Below are positions 28,461-36,533 of a stretch of 64,000 nucleotides of DNA, in pieces. Numbering within the stretch: the stretch's first letter is position 1; every line of letters starts with the position of its first letter. The position numbers were made by a program, and so were the translations under genes. This DNA comes from an uncultured Christensenella sp. (GTDB lineage Bacteria > Bacillota > Clostridia > Christensenellales > UBA3700), in assembly GCA_910584635.1 (NCBI GenBank), contig CAJUBA010000008.1, positions 1 through 64,000 of the forward strand, in the 5' to 3' direction. A model generated the notes under the pieces. It saw only the letters and a program-made list of their open reading frames with translations, did not search any database and was not told the DNA's origin.

Positions 28461-29186
28461 ATGAAGATAGCGATTTTGTCTGACATACACGGAAATTTGA
28501 GCGCGCTTGAAAACGCGTTGAAGAAAGCGGAAGATTACGCCGTTGAAGCGTATCTGTTGCTTGGAGATTTGATTGACTACGGTATGCGTTCCAACGAAAC
28601 CGTAGAAAAAATACGCGGACTTTCGAAGCCGATAATATGCAATATTTACGGCAATCACGAATCCGCCATAGTCAACGGCGACTACAGCCGTTTCTCTTCG
28701 GAAAGGGGCAAAGTCAGCGCTAAGTATACCAGAAGCGTACTCAGCGAAGAGACCTTGCAATATTTGCGCGACAGCATGACGTGCGAGGGCAGATACGAGT
28801 TTTGTTTATGCGAGAAAAAATGCCTTGCCGTTCACGGCAGTTTGCAAGACGTATATTGGAAAAGCGTAAACCCCGACAGCGAATTGTGCGATTATGAAAA
28901 ATACGACTACGTTTTTTCGGGACATTCGCATATTCCGCATTATTTCGAGAAATATTATAAATCGGAAGACGAAAAAAAGAGATTCAAAAAGAAGACTGTT
29001 TTTTTGAATCCCGGTTCTGTCGGACAACCCCGAAATCACAATAGCGCGGCGCAGTTTGCGATATTGGATAGCGAAACGGAAGAAATACATTTTGTCAAGG
29101 TTGAGTACGATATAGAAAAAGAACAAAGTCTTTACAACGGCGAGATAGACGATTTTTATAAAAACAGACTAAAAGAGGGAGTGTAA
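28461..29186 (+). CDS. Calcineurin-like metallophosphoesterase
   Basis: The 241-residue protein shows the full set of metallophosphoesterase motifs: SDIHGN (D8, H10), GDLIDYG, GNHE, VHG and SGHSHIPHY. It would hydrolyse a phosphomono- or diester with two metal ions. YfcE/MJ0936-type members are cytosolic and none of its segments looks like a signal peptide. Its place within the operon suggests turnover of an activated intermediate, but the substrate cannot be read. Confidence 0.87.
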   Translation: MKIAILSDIHGNLSALENALKKAEDYAVEAYLLLGDLIDYGMRSNETVEKIRGLSKPIICNIYGNHESAIVNGDYSRFSSERGKVSAKYTRSVLSEETLQYLRDSMTCEGRYEFCLCEKKCLAVHGSLQDVYWKSVNPDSELCDYEKYDYVFSGHSHIPHYFEKYYKSEDEKKRFKKKTVFLNPGSVGQPRNHNSAAQFAILDSETEEIHFVKVEYDIEKEQSLYNGEIDDFYKNRLKEGV

Positions 29187-29191
29187 ATATC

Positions 29192-30175
29192 ATGGATCTT
29201 TATGTAATAAGCGGCGTTACGGGAATGACGGGAAACGAGATGGCAAGACAACTTGTTGCGTCTAATCACAAGGTTATCGGCTTCGATAATTTTTTCGCGT
29301 CTTCGATAGACACGGTAAAAGATTTGCTCGGCAATAAAAATTTTGTTTTTCACGAGTATGACATAAACTCTGCGGAGAATATGCAAGACTTGGCGAAAGA
29401 GGTGGAGATAATTCGCAAAGAGTGTTCGCGCCTTGTTTACGTCAACTGCGCGGCGGTGGTTCATACGGAACATTTTTATTACGTAAACAGTACTTTTACG
29501 ACAAACGTAATAAGTATGAAATCTTTTCTCGATCAGGCAATTGAACTGAAAGCGGACGTTTATATCAACTGTTCGACGTCGGAAGTATACTCAATGAATT
29601 CTTGGGCGCAAGGCGGAGTAAAGGAAGACGTTTTTCTTACGTTGGCGAACGCTGAACATAGCCAAAGGACAAGTTATGCGGTGGGAAAACTCATGACTGA
29701 ATTCTTTATGCGCGATGCCGTCTCGCAAGGACTTATTAAAGGCTGTTCGATAAGATTTGCCAACGTGTACAGCAAACACGAACTTTATCCCAAACACATT
29801 ATTCCGCATATTATCAATTCGCTTAAACAGACGGGCGGCGTGGAACTTTTGGAAAACTCCAAAATCAACCGCAGAACGTTCTTGCATAATTACGACTCTT
29901 GTTCGGCGGTGATAGCGCTTATCAATACGCCGTCGGCTTTGGACGGCACGGTTTACAACGTCGGCACGGAAGAAGAGATAACAATTATAGATTTGGTAAA
30001 ACTTTGCGCGGACAAACTGGGAGTCAAAGATCCGAAAATAGTATTCAACGGATACAGAGCGTCCGACCCCGAAAGAAGATTGCTCAGTACGGAAAAGTTG
30101 AGAAAAAGAACGGGCTGGAATCCGTCGATTACGCTTGATAAAGGCATTAGTATGTGCGTAGAGGATATTAAATAA
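29192..30175 (+). CDS. Extended SDR, NAD-dependent epimerase/dehydratase
   Basis: The 327-residue protein has the Rossmann start GVTGMTGNEMARQLVASNHKVIGFDNF, the catalytic serine region YINCSTSEVYS and the SYAVGKLMTEF Y-x3-K motif, followed by a C-terminal substrate domain (WNPSITLDKGI). These are extended SDR enzymes that act mostly on nucleotide sugars. No glycosyltransferase of the operon points to one sugar. Since phosphonate genes follow directly, action on another substrate cannot be excluded. Confidence 0.87.
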   Translation: MDLYVISGVTGMTGNEMARQLVASNHKVIGFDNFFASSIDTVKDLLGNKNFVFHEYDINSAENMQDLAKEVEIIRKECSRLVYVNCAAVVHTEHFYYVNSTFTTNVISMKSFLDQAIELKADVYINCSTSEVYSMNSWAQGGVKEDVFLTLANAEHSQRTSYAVGKLMTEFFMRDAVSQGLIKGCSIRFANVYSKHELYPKHIIPHIINSLKQTGGVELLENSKINRRTFLHNYDSCSAVIALINTPSALDGTVYNVGTEEEITIIDLVKLCADKLGVKDPKIVFNGYRASDPERRLLSTEKLRKRTGWNPSITLDKGISMCVEDIK

Positions 30176-30924
30176 TGAAAGTATTGTTGCTTACGGTCGC
30201 AGGCACGTCTACGAGATTCGGAAAATCGCTTGGACGGGAATGTTTGAAATGTATTTACAACGAAAAGGGTTTCGATGAGAGTTTGCTAGGCAATATGGTT
30301 CGCAAAGACGCTTCTTTTGATAAAATCGTAATCGTCGGCGGATATAAATTCCAAGAACTCAAAGACGCCGTCGAAAATCATTTTTCCGATTTGAAAGATA
30401 AGATAGTTTTGATAAACAACGAACACTATTTCGATTACGGTTCCGGTTACAGTCTTTACGAAGGTCTGAAATATCTTGTCGGTACGGATTTTGACGAAAT
30501 AGTATTCGCCGAAGGTGATTTGTGGGTGGACGACGAAAGTTTCTTCAAAGTATCTTCGTCGGATAAAGACGTCATTACGTTCAATCGCGACACGATAGAC
30601 GCGAAAAAGTCCGTCGTACTTTATTTCGATACGCAAAATAAAGTTCACTATCTTTACGATACTGCGCACAGTTATTTGGAGATAGACCGTCCGTTTCTTT
30701 CCATTTACAATTCGGGACAGATATGGAAGTTTTCCGACAGCGACAGAGTAAGGAAAAGTTTTGACGGTATTGACGAAAAGACGTGGCGCGGAACAAATCT
30801 CGTATTTATACAAAAGTATTTCGGAGAAAGAGATAAAGACGAATACGAAATGGCGCAATTCAATACGTGGCTTAATTGCAATACGGTAGATGATTTCAGA
30901 AAAATAGCGGAGGTCAAAAAATGA
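30175..30924 (+). CDS. Nucleotidyltransferase, LicC/sugar-NTP type
   Basis: The 249-residue protein begins with MKVLLLTVAGTSTRFGKSLGRECLKCI, a variant of the G-x-(G/T)-x-R-(F/M) nucleotide-binding loop with the conserved lysine, and has a metal-binding aspartate in the FAEGDLWVDD segment. This is the LicC/IspD-like NTP transferase fold. In phosphonate clusters such proteins activate the phosphonate with CTP (PntC-like); in LicD clusters they make CDP-choline. Either role fits here. It overlaps its upstream neighbour by one base (TAATG) and its downstream neighbour by four. Confidence 0.75.
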   Translation: MKVLLLTVAGTSTRFGKSLGRECLKCIYNEKGFDESLLGNMVRKDASFDKIVIVGGYKFQELKDAVENHFSDLKDKIVLINNEHYFDYGSGYSLYEGLKYLVGTDFDEIVFAEGDLWVDDESFFKVSSSDKDVITFNRDTIDAKKSVVLYFDTQNKVHYLYDTAHSYLEIDRPFLSIYNSGQIWKFSDSDRVRKSFDGIDEKTWRGTNLVFIQKYFGERDKDEYEMAQFNTWLNCNTVDDFRKIAEVKK

Positions 30925-32102
30925 AAACGCTTGTTGAGAAATTAAATTTATTGAAACAAAGACTGAAAACCCGAAAAGTCAGAATTATGATTATAGGGTT
31001 GGGAAGCGTAGGCGGTTACTTGCTTGATTATCTTCTCTCGTCCAAAGACAGCGAAAAAGAGATAATAGTAGTAGGTCGCAACGCGGATAAAATGCTTTCA
31101 GACGTAAATATAGTAAAAGTTGCGTCGTTGATACGCGCTCAAAATAATTCTACCGTAGAAATAGTACCCGACGTGGATTTCAACAGCGTGGAGAGTCTTG
31201 CAAAGTGTTTGGATACATACCGTCCCGATTTGATAGTCAACAGCAGCCGCGCTTATTCGGGTTTGAAATACGGCAGTATTTCCTGGAAAAACGTAAGAGC
31301 GTACGGAATTTGGTCGCCGTTGTCTATTAAGTATATCAAGAATATAATGGAGGCTTACGAAAAAGTCGACAGCGACGCAATAGTCATCAACACGTCGTAT
31401 TCGGACGCTATAATACCGTGGCTTAAATCGGCGGGCAAAGCCTATCCCGATTTCGGAAGCGGCAATATCAACCATCTGGTACCGCGTATCAAATTCGCGG
31501 CGGCGGAGATTTGCGGAATAAAAGATTTTTGGAATATAGATATTACTTACGCTACTTCGCACTTCCACGACGTCGTAATAAGTAAAGAAGGTCAGACGGA
31601 AGGAGTCGACCAACTTATAAGTATTTCTTATCAAGGCAAGGAATTGCAGTTAAACAAAGAAGAAGTATTTTCTAAGTGTAAAATCGCAATGCCGGTCGAC
31701 GCAAAACGCAATATGATGAACGCTTCGAGCAACTTCGAAATAATCGACGCAATTCTCAACGCGGTAAGAAAAGGCAAGAAGACGAAACTTCACTGTCCGG
31801 GAGTATTCGGCGAAATCGGCGGCTATCCCGTTGTCGTAGACGGAAGCGGCGAAAAAGTAAACGCTTATATCGATACGGAAAAGTTTACTCTCGACGCTAT
31901 GAGAGAAAAGAACAGACAGTCTATTTACCTTGACGGAATAGAAAAAGTCGAAGACGGCGTTTTGGTTTATACCGACGAGTTAATAGGAAAAGTAAAAAGC
32001 GCGTTTGGCGTGGATTTGGTCAAAAAAGTGCCTTTCGATAAAATAAGCGAAACCGCGGAATTTATTATAAACGAAATCATAGAAAAAAATAAGGATAAAT
32101 AA
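30921..32102 (+). CDS. Rossmann-fold NAD(P)-binding protein of unknown function
   Basis: The 393-residue protein has a dinucleotide-binding loop after a basic N terminus: VRIMIIGLGSVGGYLLDYLL (G-x-G-x-x-G, about residues 27-32), followed by an acidic-to-basic strand end IIVVGRNADK that might favour NADP. Middle sections (PDLIVNSSRAYSG, VINTSYSDAIIPWLKSAG) look like a saccharopine-dehydrogenase-type reductase. I do not recognise the family. It precedes the phosphoenolpyruvate mutase gene by only two bases, so a role in handling phosphonoacetaldehyde or a later phosphonate is plausible but unproven. Confidence 0.6.
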   Translation: MKTLVEKLNLLKQRLKTRKVRIMIIGLGSVGGYLLDYLLSSKDSEKEIIVVGRNADKMLSDVNIVKVASLIRAQNNSTVEIVPDVDFNSVESLAKCLDTYRPDLIVNSSRAYSGLKYGSISWKNVRAYGIWSPLSIKYIKNIMEAYEKVDSDAIVINTSYSDAIIPWLKSAGKAYPDFGSGNINHLVPRIKFAAAEICGIKDFWNIDITYATSHFHDVVISKEGQTEGVDQLISISYQGKELQLNKEEVFSKCKIAMPVDAKRNMMNASSNFEIIDAILNAVRKGKKTKLHCPGVFGEIGGYPVVVDGSGEKVNAYIDTEKFTLDAMREKNRQSIYLDGIEKVEDGVLVYTDELIGKVKSAFGVDLVKKVPFDKISETAEFIINEIIEKNKDK

Positions 32103-32104
32103 AG

Positions 32105-33400
32105 ATGAAAAAAGTTTACACATGTTTTTGCACAGACGTAATACACGAGGGACATACGAATATCATAAATCTCGCTAAGCAGTACGGCGAAGTTTATGTT
32201 GGAGTACTTACCGACGAAGCAATGATAAAATTCAATAGATTTCCAGTTATACCTTTCGAAGAGAGAATGGAAATGATAAAAAACGTCGACGGCGTAAAAG
32301 AAGTCGTAGTTCAAAGCGAGATAATGTACGATAAAGTTATTTCTCAACTCAAACCCGATTACGTTATCCACGGCGATAATTGGAAAAGCGGACCTATGAA
32401 AGCCATTCGCGACAACGTAGAGAAGTTGCTTTCAAATTACGGCGGACAAATCATAGACGCGCCTTATACGTTCAACGAAAACGTAAGACGTATCGATATG
32501 AAGATAAAAGAAAAACTCTCCATGCCGGAATACAGACGTAAAAGACTCAGACAGTTGCTTGAACTTTGTCCGATAGTTAAGACAATCGAAGTTCACAGCG
32601 GACTTACCGGTTTGATTGCGGAAAAGACGATAGTTGAACATGACGGCGAATTCAATCAGTTTGACGCTATGTGGGTAAGTTCGCTTTGCGATTCGACAGC
32701 AAAAGGTAAACCCGACATTGAGTTGGTAGACATGACGTCGCGTTTTAGGACGATAGACGACGTTATGGAAGTAACGACGAAGCCTATCATTTTCGACGGA
32801 GATACGGGCGGTCTTACCGAGCATTTCGTATATACCGTAAGATCTTTGGAAAGAATGGGCGTGTCGGCCGTAATAATCGAAGATAAAACAGGTTTGAAAA
32901 AGAACTCTCTCTTCGGAACGGAAGTAGAGCAGACGCAGGATTCGATTGAGCATTTTTGCAGTAAAATCGAGGCGGGTAAAAAAGTTCAACTTACCGATGA
33001 TTTCATGATAATCGCGAGAATAGAAAGCCTTATACTCGAACAGGGTATGGAAGACGCGCTTACGAGAGCGTTCGCTTACGTAAAGGCGGGCGCGGACGGA
33101 ATCATGATTCACAGCAGAAAGAAAGATCCCGCGGAGATTCTTGAATTTTGCGACACTTTCCGCAAGAGCGATAAGAAGACGCCTATCGTCGTAGTTCCCT
33201 CTTCTTTCAACGTAATCACGGAAGACGAACTCGCCGCTCACGGCGTAAATATCGTAATATACGCAAACCAACTTACGCGCAGCGCTTTCCCCGCAATGGA
33301 ACAGACGGCGAAAGATATTTTGAAGTATCACAGAGCAAAGGAAGTCGATTCCAGACTTCTGCCTATCAAAGATATAATTTCGTTGATAGAGGAACTTTAA
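32105..33400 (+). CDS. pepM: Phosphoenolpyruvate mutase with N-terminal cytidylyltransferase-like domain
   Basis: The 431-residue protein has two domains. Residues 1-135 are a cytidylyltransferase-like fold with the H-x-G-H motif (H14-E-G-H17) and a later IHGDNWKSGPM segment. Residues about 150-431 are PEP mutase of the isocitrate-lyase superfamily: DAMWVSSLCDSTAKGKPD, IFDGDTGG and the hallmark EDKTGLKKNSLFG (E259-D260-K261). PEP mutase converts phosphoenolpyruvate to phosphonopyruvate, forming the C-P bond, the entry step of almost all phosphonate synthesis. Two-domain PEP mutases of this length are known. The next gene supplies the decarboxylase that pulls the reaction forward. Confidence 0.93.
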   Translation: MKKVYTCFCTDVIHEGHTNIINLAKQYGEVYVGVLTDEAMIKFNRFPVIPFEERMEMIKNVDGVKEVVVQSEIMYDKVISQLKPDYVIHGDNWKSGPMKAIRDNVEKLLSNYGGQIIDAPYTFNENVRRIDMKIKEKLSMPEYRRKRLRQLLELCPIVKTIEVHSGLTGLIAEKTIVEHDGEFNQFDAMWVSSLCDSTAKGKPDIELVDMTSRFRTIDDVMEVTTKPIIFDGDTGGLTEHFVYTVRSLERMGVSAVIIEDKTGLKKNSLFGTEVEQTQDSIEHFCSKIEAGKKVQLTDDFMIIARIESLILEQGMEDALTRAFAYVKAGADGIMIHSRKKDPAEILEFCDTFRKSDKKTPIVVVPSSFNVITEDELAAHGVNIVIYANQLTRSAFPAMEQTAKDILKYHRAKEVDSRLLPIKDIISLIEEL

Positions 33401-33418
33401 TAAGCAGACGAGGACAGT

Positions 33419-34540
33419 ATGAAGATTCAGGATTTTGTAAAAACGTTAAATTGCCGGTTTTTCTGCGGAGTGCCGGATTCGCAACTTAAATCTCTTTGCG
33501 ATTATCTGATGAATGAATACGGAATTGATCCCAAACATCATATAATCGCGGCGAACGAAGGCAACTGTACGGCTATCGCTGCGGGATACAACCTCGCGAC
33601 GGGCGAAGTTCCCGCGGTATATATGCAAAACAGCGGACAGGGCAATATCATCAATCCGGTCGCGTCGCTTATGAACGGAAAAGTATACGCTATACCGTGT
33701 ATTTTCATTGTAGGTTGGAGAGGGGAGCCGGGAGTTCACGACGAACCGCAACATATCTATCAAGGCGAAGTAACGTTGAAATTGTTGGAAGATATGGAAA
33801 TCGAATACTTCGTAGTAGACAAGAATACCGAGGTTTGCGATATAGAGAAAAAAATGTCCGAGTGGCAGTCGCTTTTGGCTTGCGGAAAGCAGGTGGCTTT
33901 CGTAATCAAAAAAGGCGCGTTGCAGTACGACGAAAAAGTAGTTTACTCCAACTCTTATACTACCGTCAGAGAAGAGATTATAAAGCATATCGTGGCGGTA
34001 AGCAAAGACGACCCTATAGTATCGACGACGGGCAAAGCGTCCAGAGAATTGTTTGAAATAAGAGAAGCAAACGGACAGGGACACGAGAGAGATTTTCTTA
34101 CCGTCGGTTCGATGGGACACAGTTCCTCAATAGCGCTCGGCGTAGCGTTGAACAAGCCTAATACGAAAGTATGGTGCATAGACGGCGACGGCGCGGCTTT
34201 GATGCATTTGGGCGCTATGGCGGTCATAGGAGCGAACAAGACGAAGAATCTTATTCATATAGTAATAAACAACGGCGCGCACGAAACCGTAGGGGGAATG
34301 CCAACTGTTTCGCAGGCTTTGAAACTGACTGAAATAGCGACCGCTTGCGGTTATCCTTACGCTGTAAAAGTCGATAGTTACGAGGAACTTGATAAGGAAC
34401 TTGCAAAAGCCAAAAACAGCGACGTTTTGACGTTTATCGAAGCGACTTGTTCGATAGGTTCGAGGGCGGATTTGGGCAGACCGACGACCACGGCGCTCGA
34501 TAATAAGAACAGTTTCGTTGAATTTTTGAAAGGAATTTAA
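33419..34540 (+). CDS. ppd: Phosphonopyruvate decarboxylase
   Basis: The 373-residue TPP-dependent enzyme turns phosphonopyruvate into phosphonoacetaldehyde. It has the family start FFCGVPDSQLKSLCDYL, the catalytic-glutamate loop AANEGNCTAIAAGY, YMQNSGQGNIINPV, and the TPP/Mg motif GDGAALMHLGAMAVIG...NN. Length and motifs match the Ppd (AepY) family. It ends the operon, 18 bases after pepM, and a terminator follows. No 2-aminoethylphosphonate transaminase or phosphonoacetaldehyde dehydrogenase gene stands beside it. Confidence 0.94.
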   Translation: MKIQDFVKTLNCRFFCGVPDSQLKSLCDYLMNEYGIDPKHHIIAANEGNCTAIAAGYNLATGEVPAVYMQNSGQGNIINPVASLMNGKVYAIPCIFIVGWRGEPGVHDEPQHIYQGEVTLKLLEDMEIEYFVVDKNTEVCDIEKKMSEWQSLLACGKQVAFVIKKGALQYDEKVVYSNSYTTVREEIIKHIVAVSKDDPIVSTTGKASRELFEIREANGQGHERDFLTVGSMGHSSSIALGVALNKPNTKVWCIDGDGAALMHLGAMAVIGANKTKNLIHIVINNGAHETVGGMPTVSQALKLTEIATACGYPYAVKVDSYEELDKELAKAKNSDVLTFIEATCSIGSRADLGRPTTTALDNKNSFVEFLKGI

Positions 34541-34569
34541 CGACATACAACAGACTTATAAAAAATGCG

Positions 34570-34603
34570 TCGGGAGAGATAAATTCTTCTCCCGATTTTT
34601 TTT
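34570..34603 (+). terminator. Terminator of the glycan/phosphonate operon
   Basis: TCGGGAGA (34570-34577) pairs with TCTCCCGA (34588-34595) and is followed by eight Ts. It lies 30 bases after the ppd stop codon and closes a transcript of about 15 kb. Confidence 0.92.
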
Positions 34604-34692
34604 ACGTTAAAGTTTTACTCAAAATACTTCTGAAAGTATCACAATGTTAACATAAGTTGACAACAATGTAAACAAAAGTTGACAAAAAATCG

Positions 34693-34722
34693 TTGAAAAT
34701 TCTCCAAAAAAATTGGTATAAT
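34693..34722 (+). promoter_or_regulatory. Promoter of a free-standing small RNA gene
   Basis: TTGAAA (34693-34698) and TATAAT (34717-34722) are 18 bases apart; a further TTGACA at 34679-34684 is too far upstream to pair with this -10 box. Transcription would start near 34729. Confidence 0.7.
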
Positions 34723-34728
34723 ATAGAA

Positions 34729-34921
34729 AACAAGTCGAAAGAGCGTTTGTCAAAATCATAAGATGAAGAGGAAAATTCGGCTTAATAAAATTTATCCGTC
34801 ATGACTTTGACGGGTAGACAGTAATTACGACCCCTATATCCTAAACCAGATTATATTTCCGACCGCACCAAACCGGGAATGTAACCAAGACGCCGTCCGC
34901 AAGGACGGCGTCTTGGTTATT
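34729..34921 (+). ncRNA. Structured small RNA of unknown family, about 190 nt
   Basis: It lies between its own promoter and a very strong terminator, and metF has a separate promoter downstream, so this is a gene and not just a leader. Inside, TATCCGTCA (34793-34801) pairs with TGACGGGTA (34808-34816) to form a nine-pair hairpin with a six-base loop; GGAAA and TTTCC flank it at a distance and could close a larger domain. A pyrimidine-rich single-stranded segment (about 34830-34880) follows. No reading frame of note is present. Size and isolation fit a 6S-like or trans-acting sRNA, but I see none of the 6S, SRP or riboswitch signatures. Confidence 0.6.
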
Positions 34922-34925
34922 TTTA
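34883..34925 (+). terminator. Strong terminator of the small RNA gene
   Basis: A perfect 16-pair stem (34883-34898 with 34903-34918), loop GCAA, is followed by ATTTTTAA. The GC-rich stem is much stronger than others in this window. Confidence 0.92.
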
Positions 34926-34976
34926 ATATATAGATAAATAAATATATTTCAAAAAGTAGCGCGCTTTTTTAAGGTA

Positions 34977-34985
34977 TGTTATAAT
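34977..34985 (+). promoter_or_regulatory. Extended -10 promoter of the metF operon
   Basis: TGTTATAAT at 34977-34985 is an extended -10 box (TGn-TATAAT) without a clear -35. It lies 28 bases before the metF start codon and after the small RNA terminator. Confidence 0.6.
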
Positions 34986-35013
34986 ATGTAAGCAAAAGGA
35001 AGGTATTAAGGAT

Positions 35014-35883
35014 ATGAAAATAAACGAACTGTTCAAAAAGAAAAAAGTTGTTTATTCTTTTGAGATTTTTCCGCCGAAAGTCAACGACGGCATCGACAAG
35101 ATACTAAATACGCTTGATAGCATAAGGGATTTGCGACCCGATTACGTTTCGATTACTTACAGCGCAGGCGGCAGTAAAAATTCTCGTACGAAAGAGATAG
35201 CGCAGATTGTCAAAAACAATTACGGTATCGAACCTCTCGCGCATCTTACTTGCGTGAATTCTACTCGCGAAGAAGTAGAGAGGGCGATAGACGGACTTGT
35301 GGATATAGGAGTGGAAAACGTGCTTGCGCTTAGAGGCGATAGAATAGAAGGGGAGATTAAAAGCGATTTTTCTCACGCCAGCGATTTAGTCGAATTTATA
35401 AAGTCGCGCAGCGATATTAACGTCGCGGGAGCGTGTTATCCCGAAGGTCATCCCGAAAGCGCCAATATCGTAGAGGACATTCGCAATCTTAAGATAAAAG
35501 TGAATAAGGGAGTTACCCATCTTAATTCGCAGTTGTTTTTCGACAACGACGATTATCTCAAATATATAGACATGCTTAGGCTTGCCGGCATTGACGTTCC
35601 GGTACAGGCGGGAGTAATGCCGCTGGTCAAAGCGTCGCAATTCGGCGGAATAGTAAAAATGACCGGAGCAAAAATACCGTCCAAGATTTCGCGTATGTAC
35701 AGTAAATTCGCAGACGATCCCGACGCGCTTGCCGAAGCGGGGATTGCGTACGCTACCGACCAGATAGTAGATTTGCTTTCAAGCGGAGTTGACGGCATAC
35801 ATCTTTATATCATGAACAACGCGTACGTGGCGAAGAGAATAACGGATAATATAAGACCCATTTTGGATAAACTCAACGGATGA
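35014..35883 (+). CDS. metF: Methylenetetrahydrofolate reductase
   Basis: The 289-residue FAD-dependent TIM-barrel enzyme reduces 5,10-methylene-THF to 5-methyl-THF, the methyl donor for methionine synthase. Motifs: VVYSFEIFPPK, DYVSITYSAGGS, HLTCVNSTREEVE, NVLALRGD and GVTHLNSQLFFDN. It starts the metF-activation-metH operon, overlapping the next gene by four bases (ATGA). ATG 35014 has an AAGGATAT-like site upstream. Confidence 0.94.
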   Translation: MKINELFKKKKVVYSFEIFPPKVNDGIDKILNTLDSIRDLRPDYVSITYSAGGSKNSRTKEIAQIVKNNYGIEPLAHLTCVNSTREEVERAIDGLVDIGVENVLALRGDRIEGEIKSDFSHASDLVEFIKSRSDINVAGACYPEGHPESANIVEDIRNLKIKVNKGVTHLNSQLFFDNDDYLKYIDMLRLAGIDVPVQAGVMPLVKASQFGGIVKMTGAKIPSKISRMYSKFADDPDALAEAGIAYATDQIVDLLSSGVDGIHLYIMNNAYVAKRITDNIRPILDKLNG

Positions 35884-36521
35884 AAATAGACAAGAGCGAA
35901 TTGCTGAGGTATCTCGGCTATAAGGGGCAAGAGTACGGCGAAAATATCGACGGAGAAATCGACGGCGCAATCGAACTTTGTCTTAAACTGATTACGCCGA
36001 GAAGCGTAATAAGAAAATACGGTTTCGACTCGCGCTCGATGAAAATTAAAGGCGCGCAAATCTCTCTTTCGGGCGAAGATATAGCAAGACATTTATCCGA
36101 TTGCAAAGAGGTATATTTCTTAGGCGCTACGGTAGGTTTTGAAGTGGAAAAGAAAGTCGCGGAACTTATGAAAACAAATCCGTTGAAAGGCGTGCTTTTG
36201 GACAGCGCGAGCATTTGCGCTATCGAGAGTTACTGCGACGACCTGTGCGACGAACTTCAAGCCAGTTCGGCTAAACCTCTTACTTGGAGATTTTCTTGCG
36301 GTTACGGGGATTTTCCGCTGTCGCAACAAAAGGATTTCGTAAACGCTTTGGAACTTCCAAAACGCATCGGCGTGTTTATGAACGAGGAGAGTTTTATGCT
36401 TACTCCTCAAAAATCCGTTACCGCGGTAATAGGCGTGAAAGAGAGCGGAAGTAACGTAGAACGCAGGTGCGATTCCAAATGTTCGACTTGCAAAAATAAG
36501 ACCTGCGTATATCGCAGATGA
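35880..36521 (+). CDS. Methionine synthase activation protein (split MetH activation domain)
   Basis: The 213-residue protein corresponds to the cobalamin-reactivation domain of MetH made as a separate protein. It has LRYLGYKGQ near the start, YFLGATVGFEVE, and the SAM-binding RFSCGYGDFPLSQQ motif (R-x-S-x-G-Y-G). It would reductively methylate inactive cob(II)alamin on MetH with SAM. A Cys-rich tail (CDSKCSTCKNKTC) may bind a metal or cluster. It lies between metF and metH, whose protein lacks this domain. Confidence 0.9.
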   Translation: MKIDKSELLRYLGYKGQEYGENIDGEIDGAIELCLKLITPRSVIRKYGFDSRSMKIKGAQISLSGEDIARHLSDCKEVYFLGATVGFEVEKKVAELMKTNPLKGVLLDSASICAIESYCDDLCDELQASSAKPLTWRFSCGYGDFPLSQQKDFVNALELPKRIGVFMNEESFMLTPQKSVTAVIGVKESGSNVERRCDSKCSTCKNKTCVYRR

Positions 36522-36533
36522 ATAAAGGTATCT

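Noticed and set aside
32432..33331. 299-codon minus-strand open frame across pepM
   Set aside because: It is antisense to a well-supported PEP mutase; Arg/Phe/Tyr-rich shadow translation.
34729..34921. 6S RNA (ssrS)
   Set aside because: Length and isolation fit, but I cannot form the long closing stem and central bubble; the strongest helix is a short local hairpin plus the terminator. Left as unknown.
34729..35013. SAM, cobalamin or THF riboswitch ahead of metF/metH
   Set aside because: None of the conserved S-box, B12-box or THF motif sequences can be found, and the RNA ends in a terminator before a separate metF promoter.
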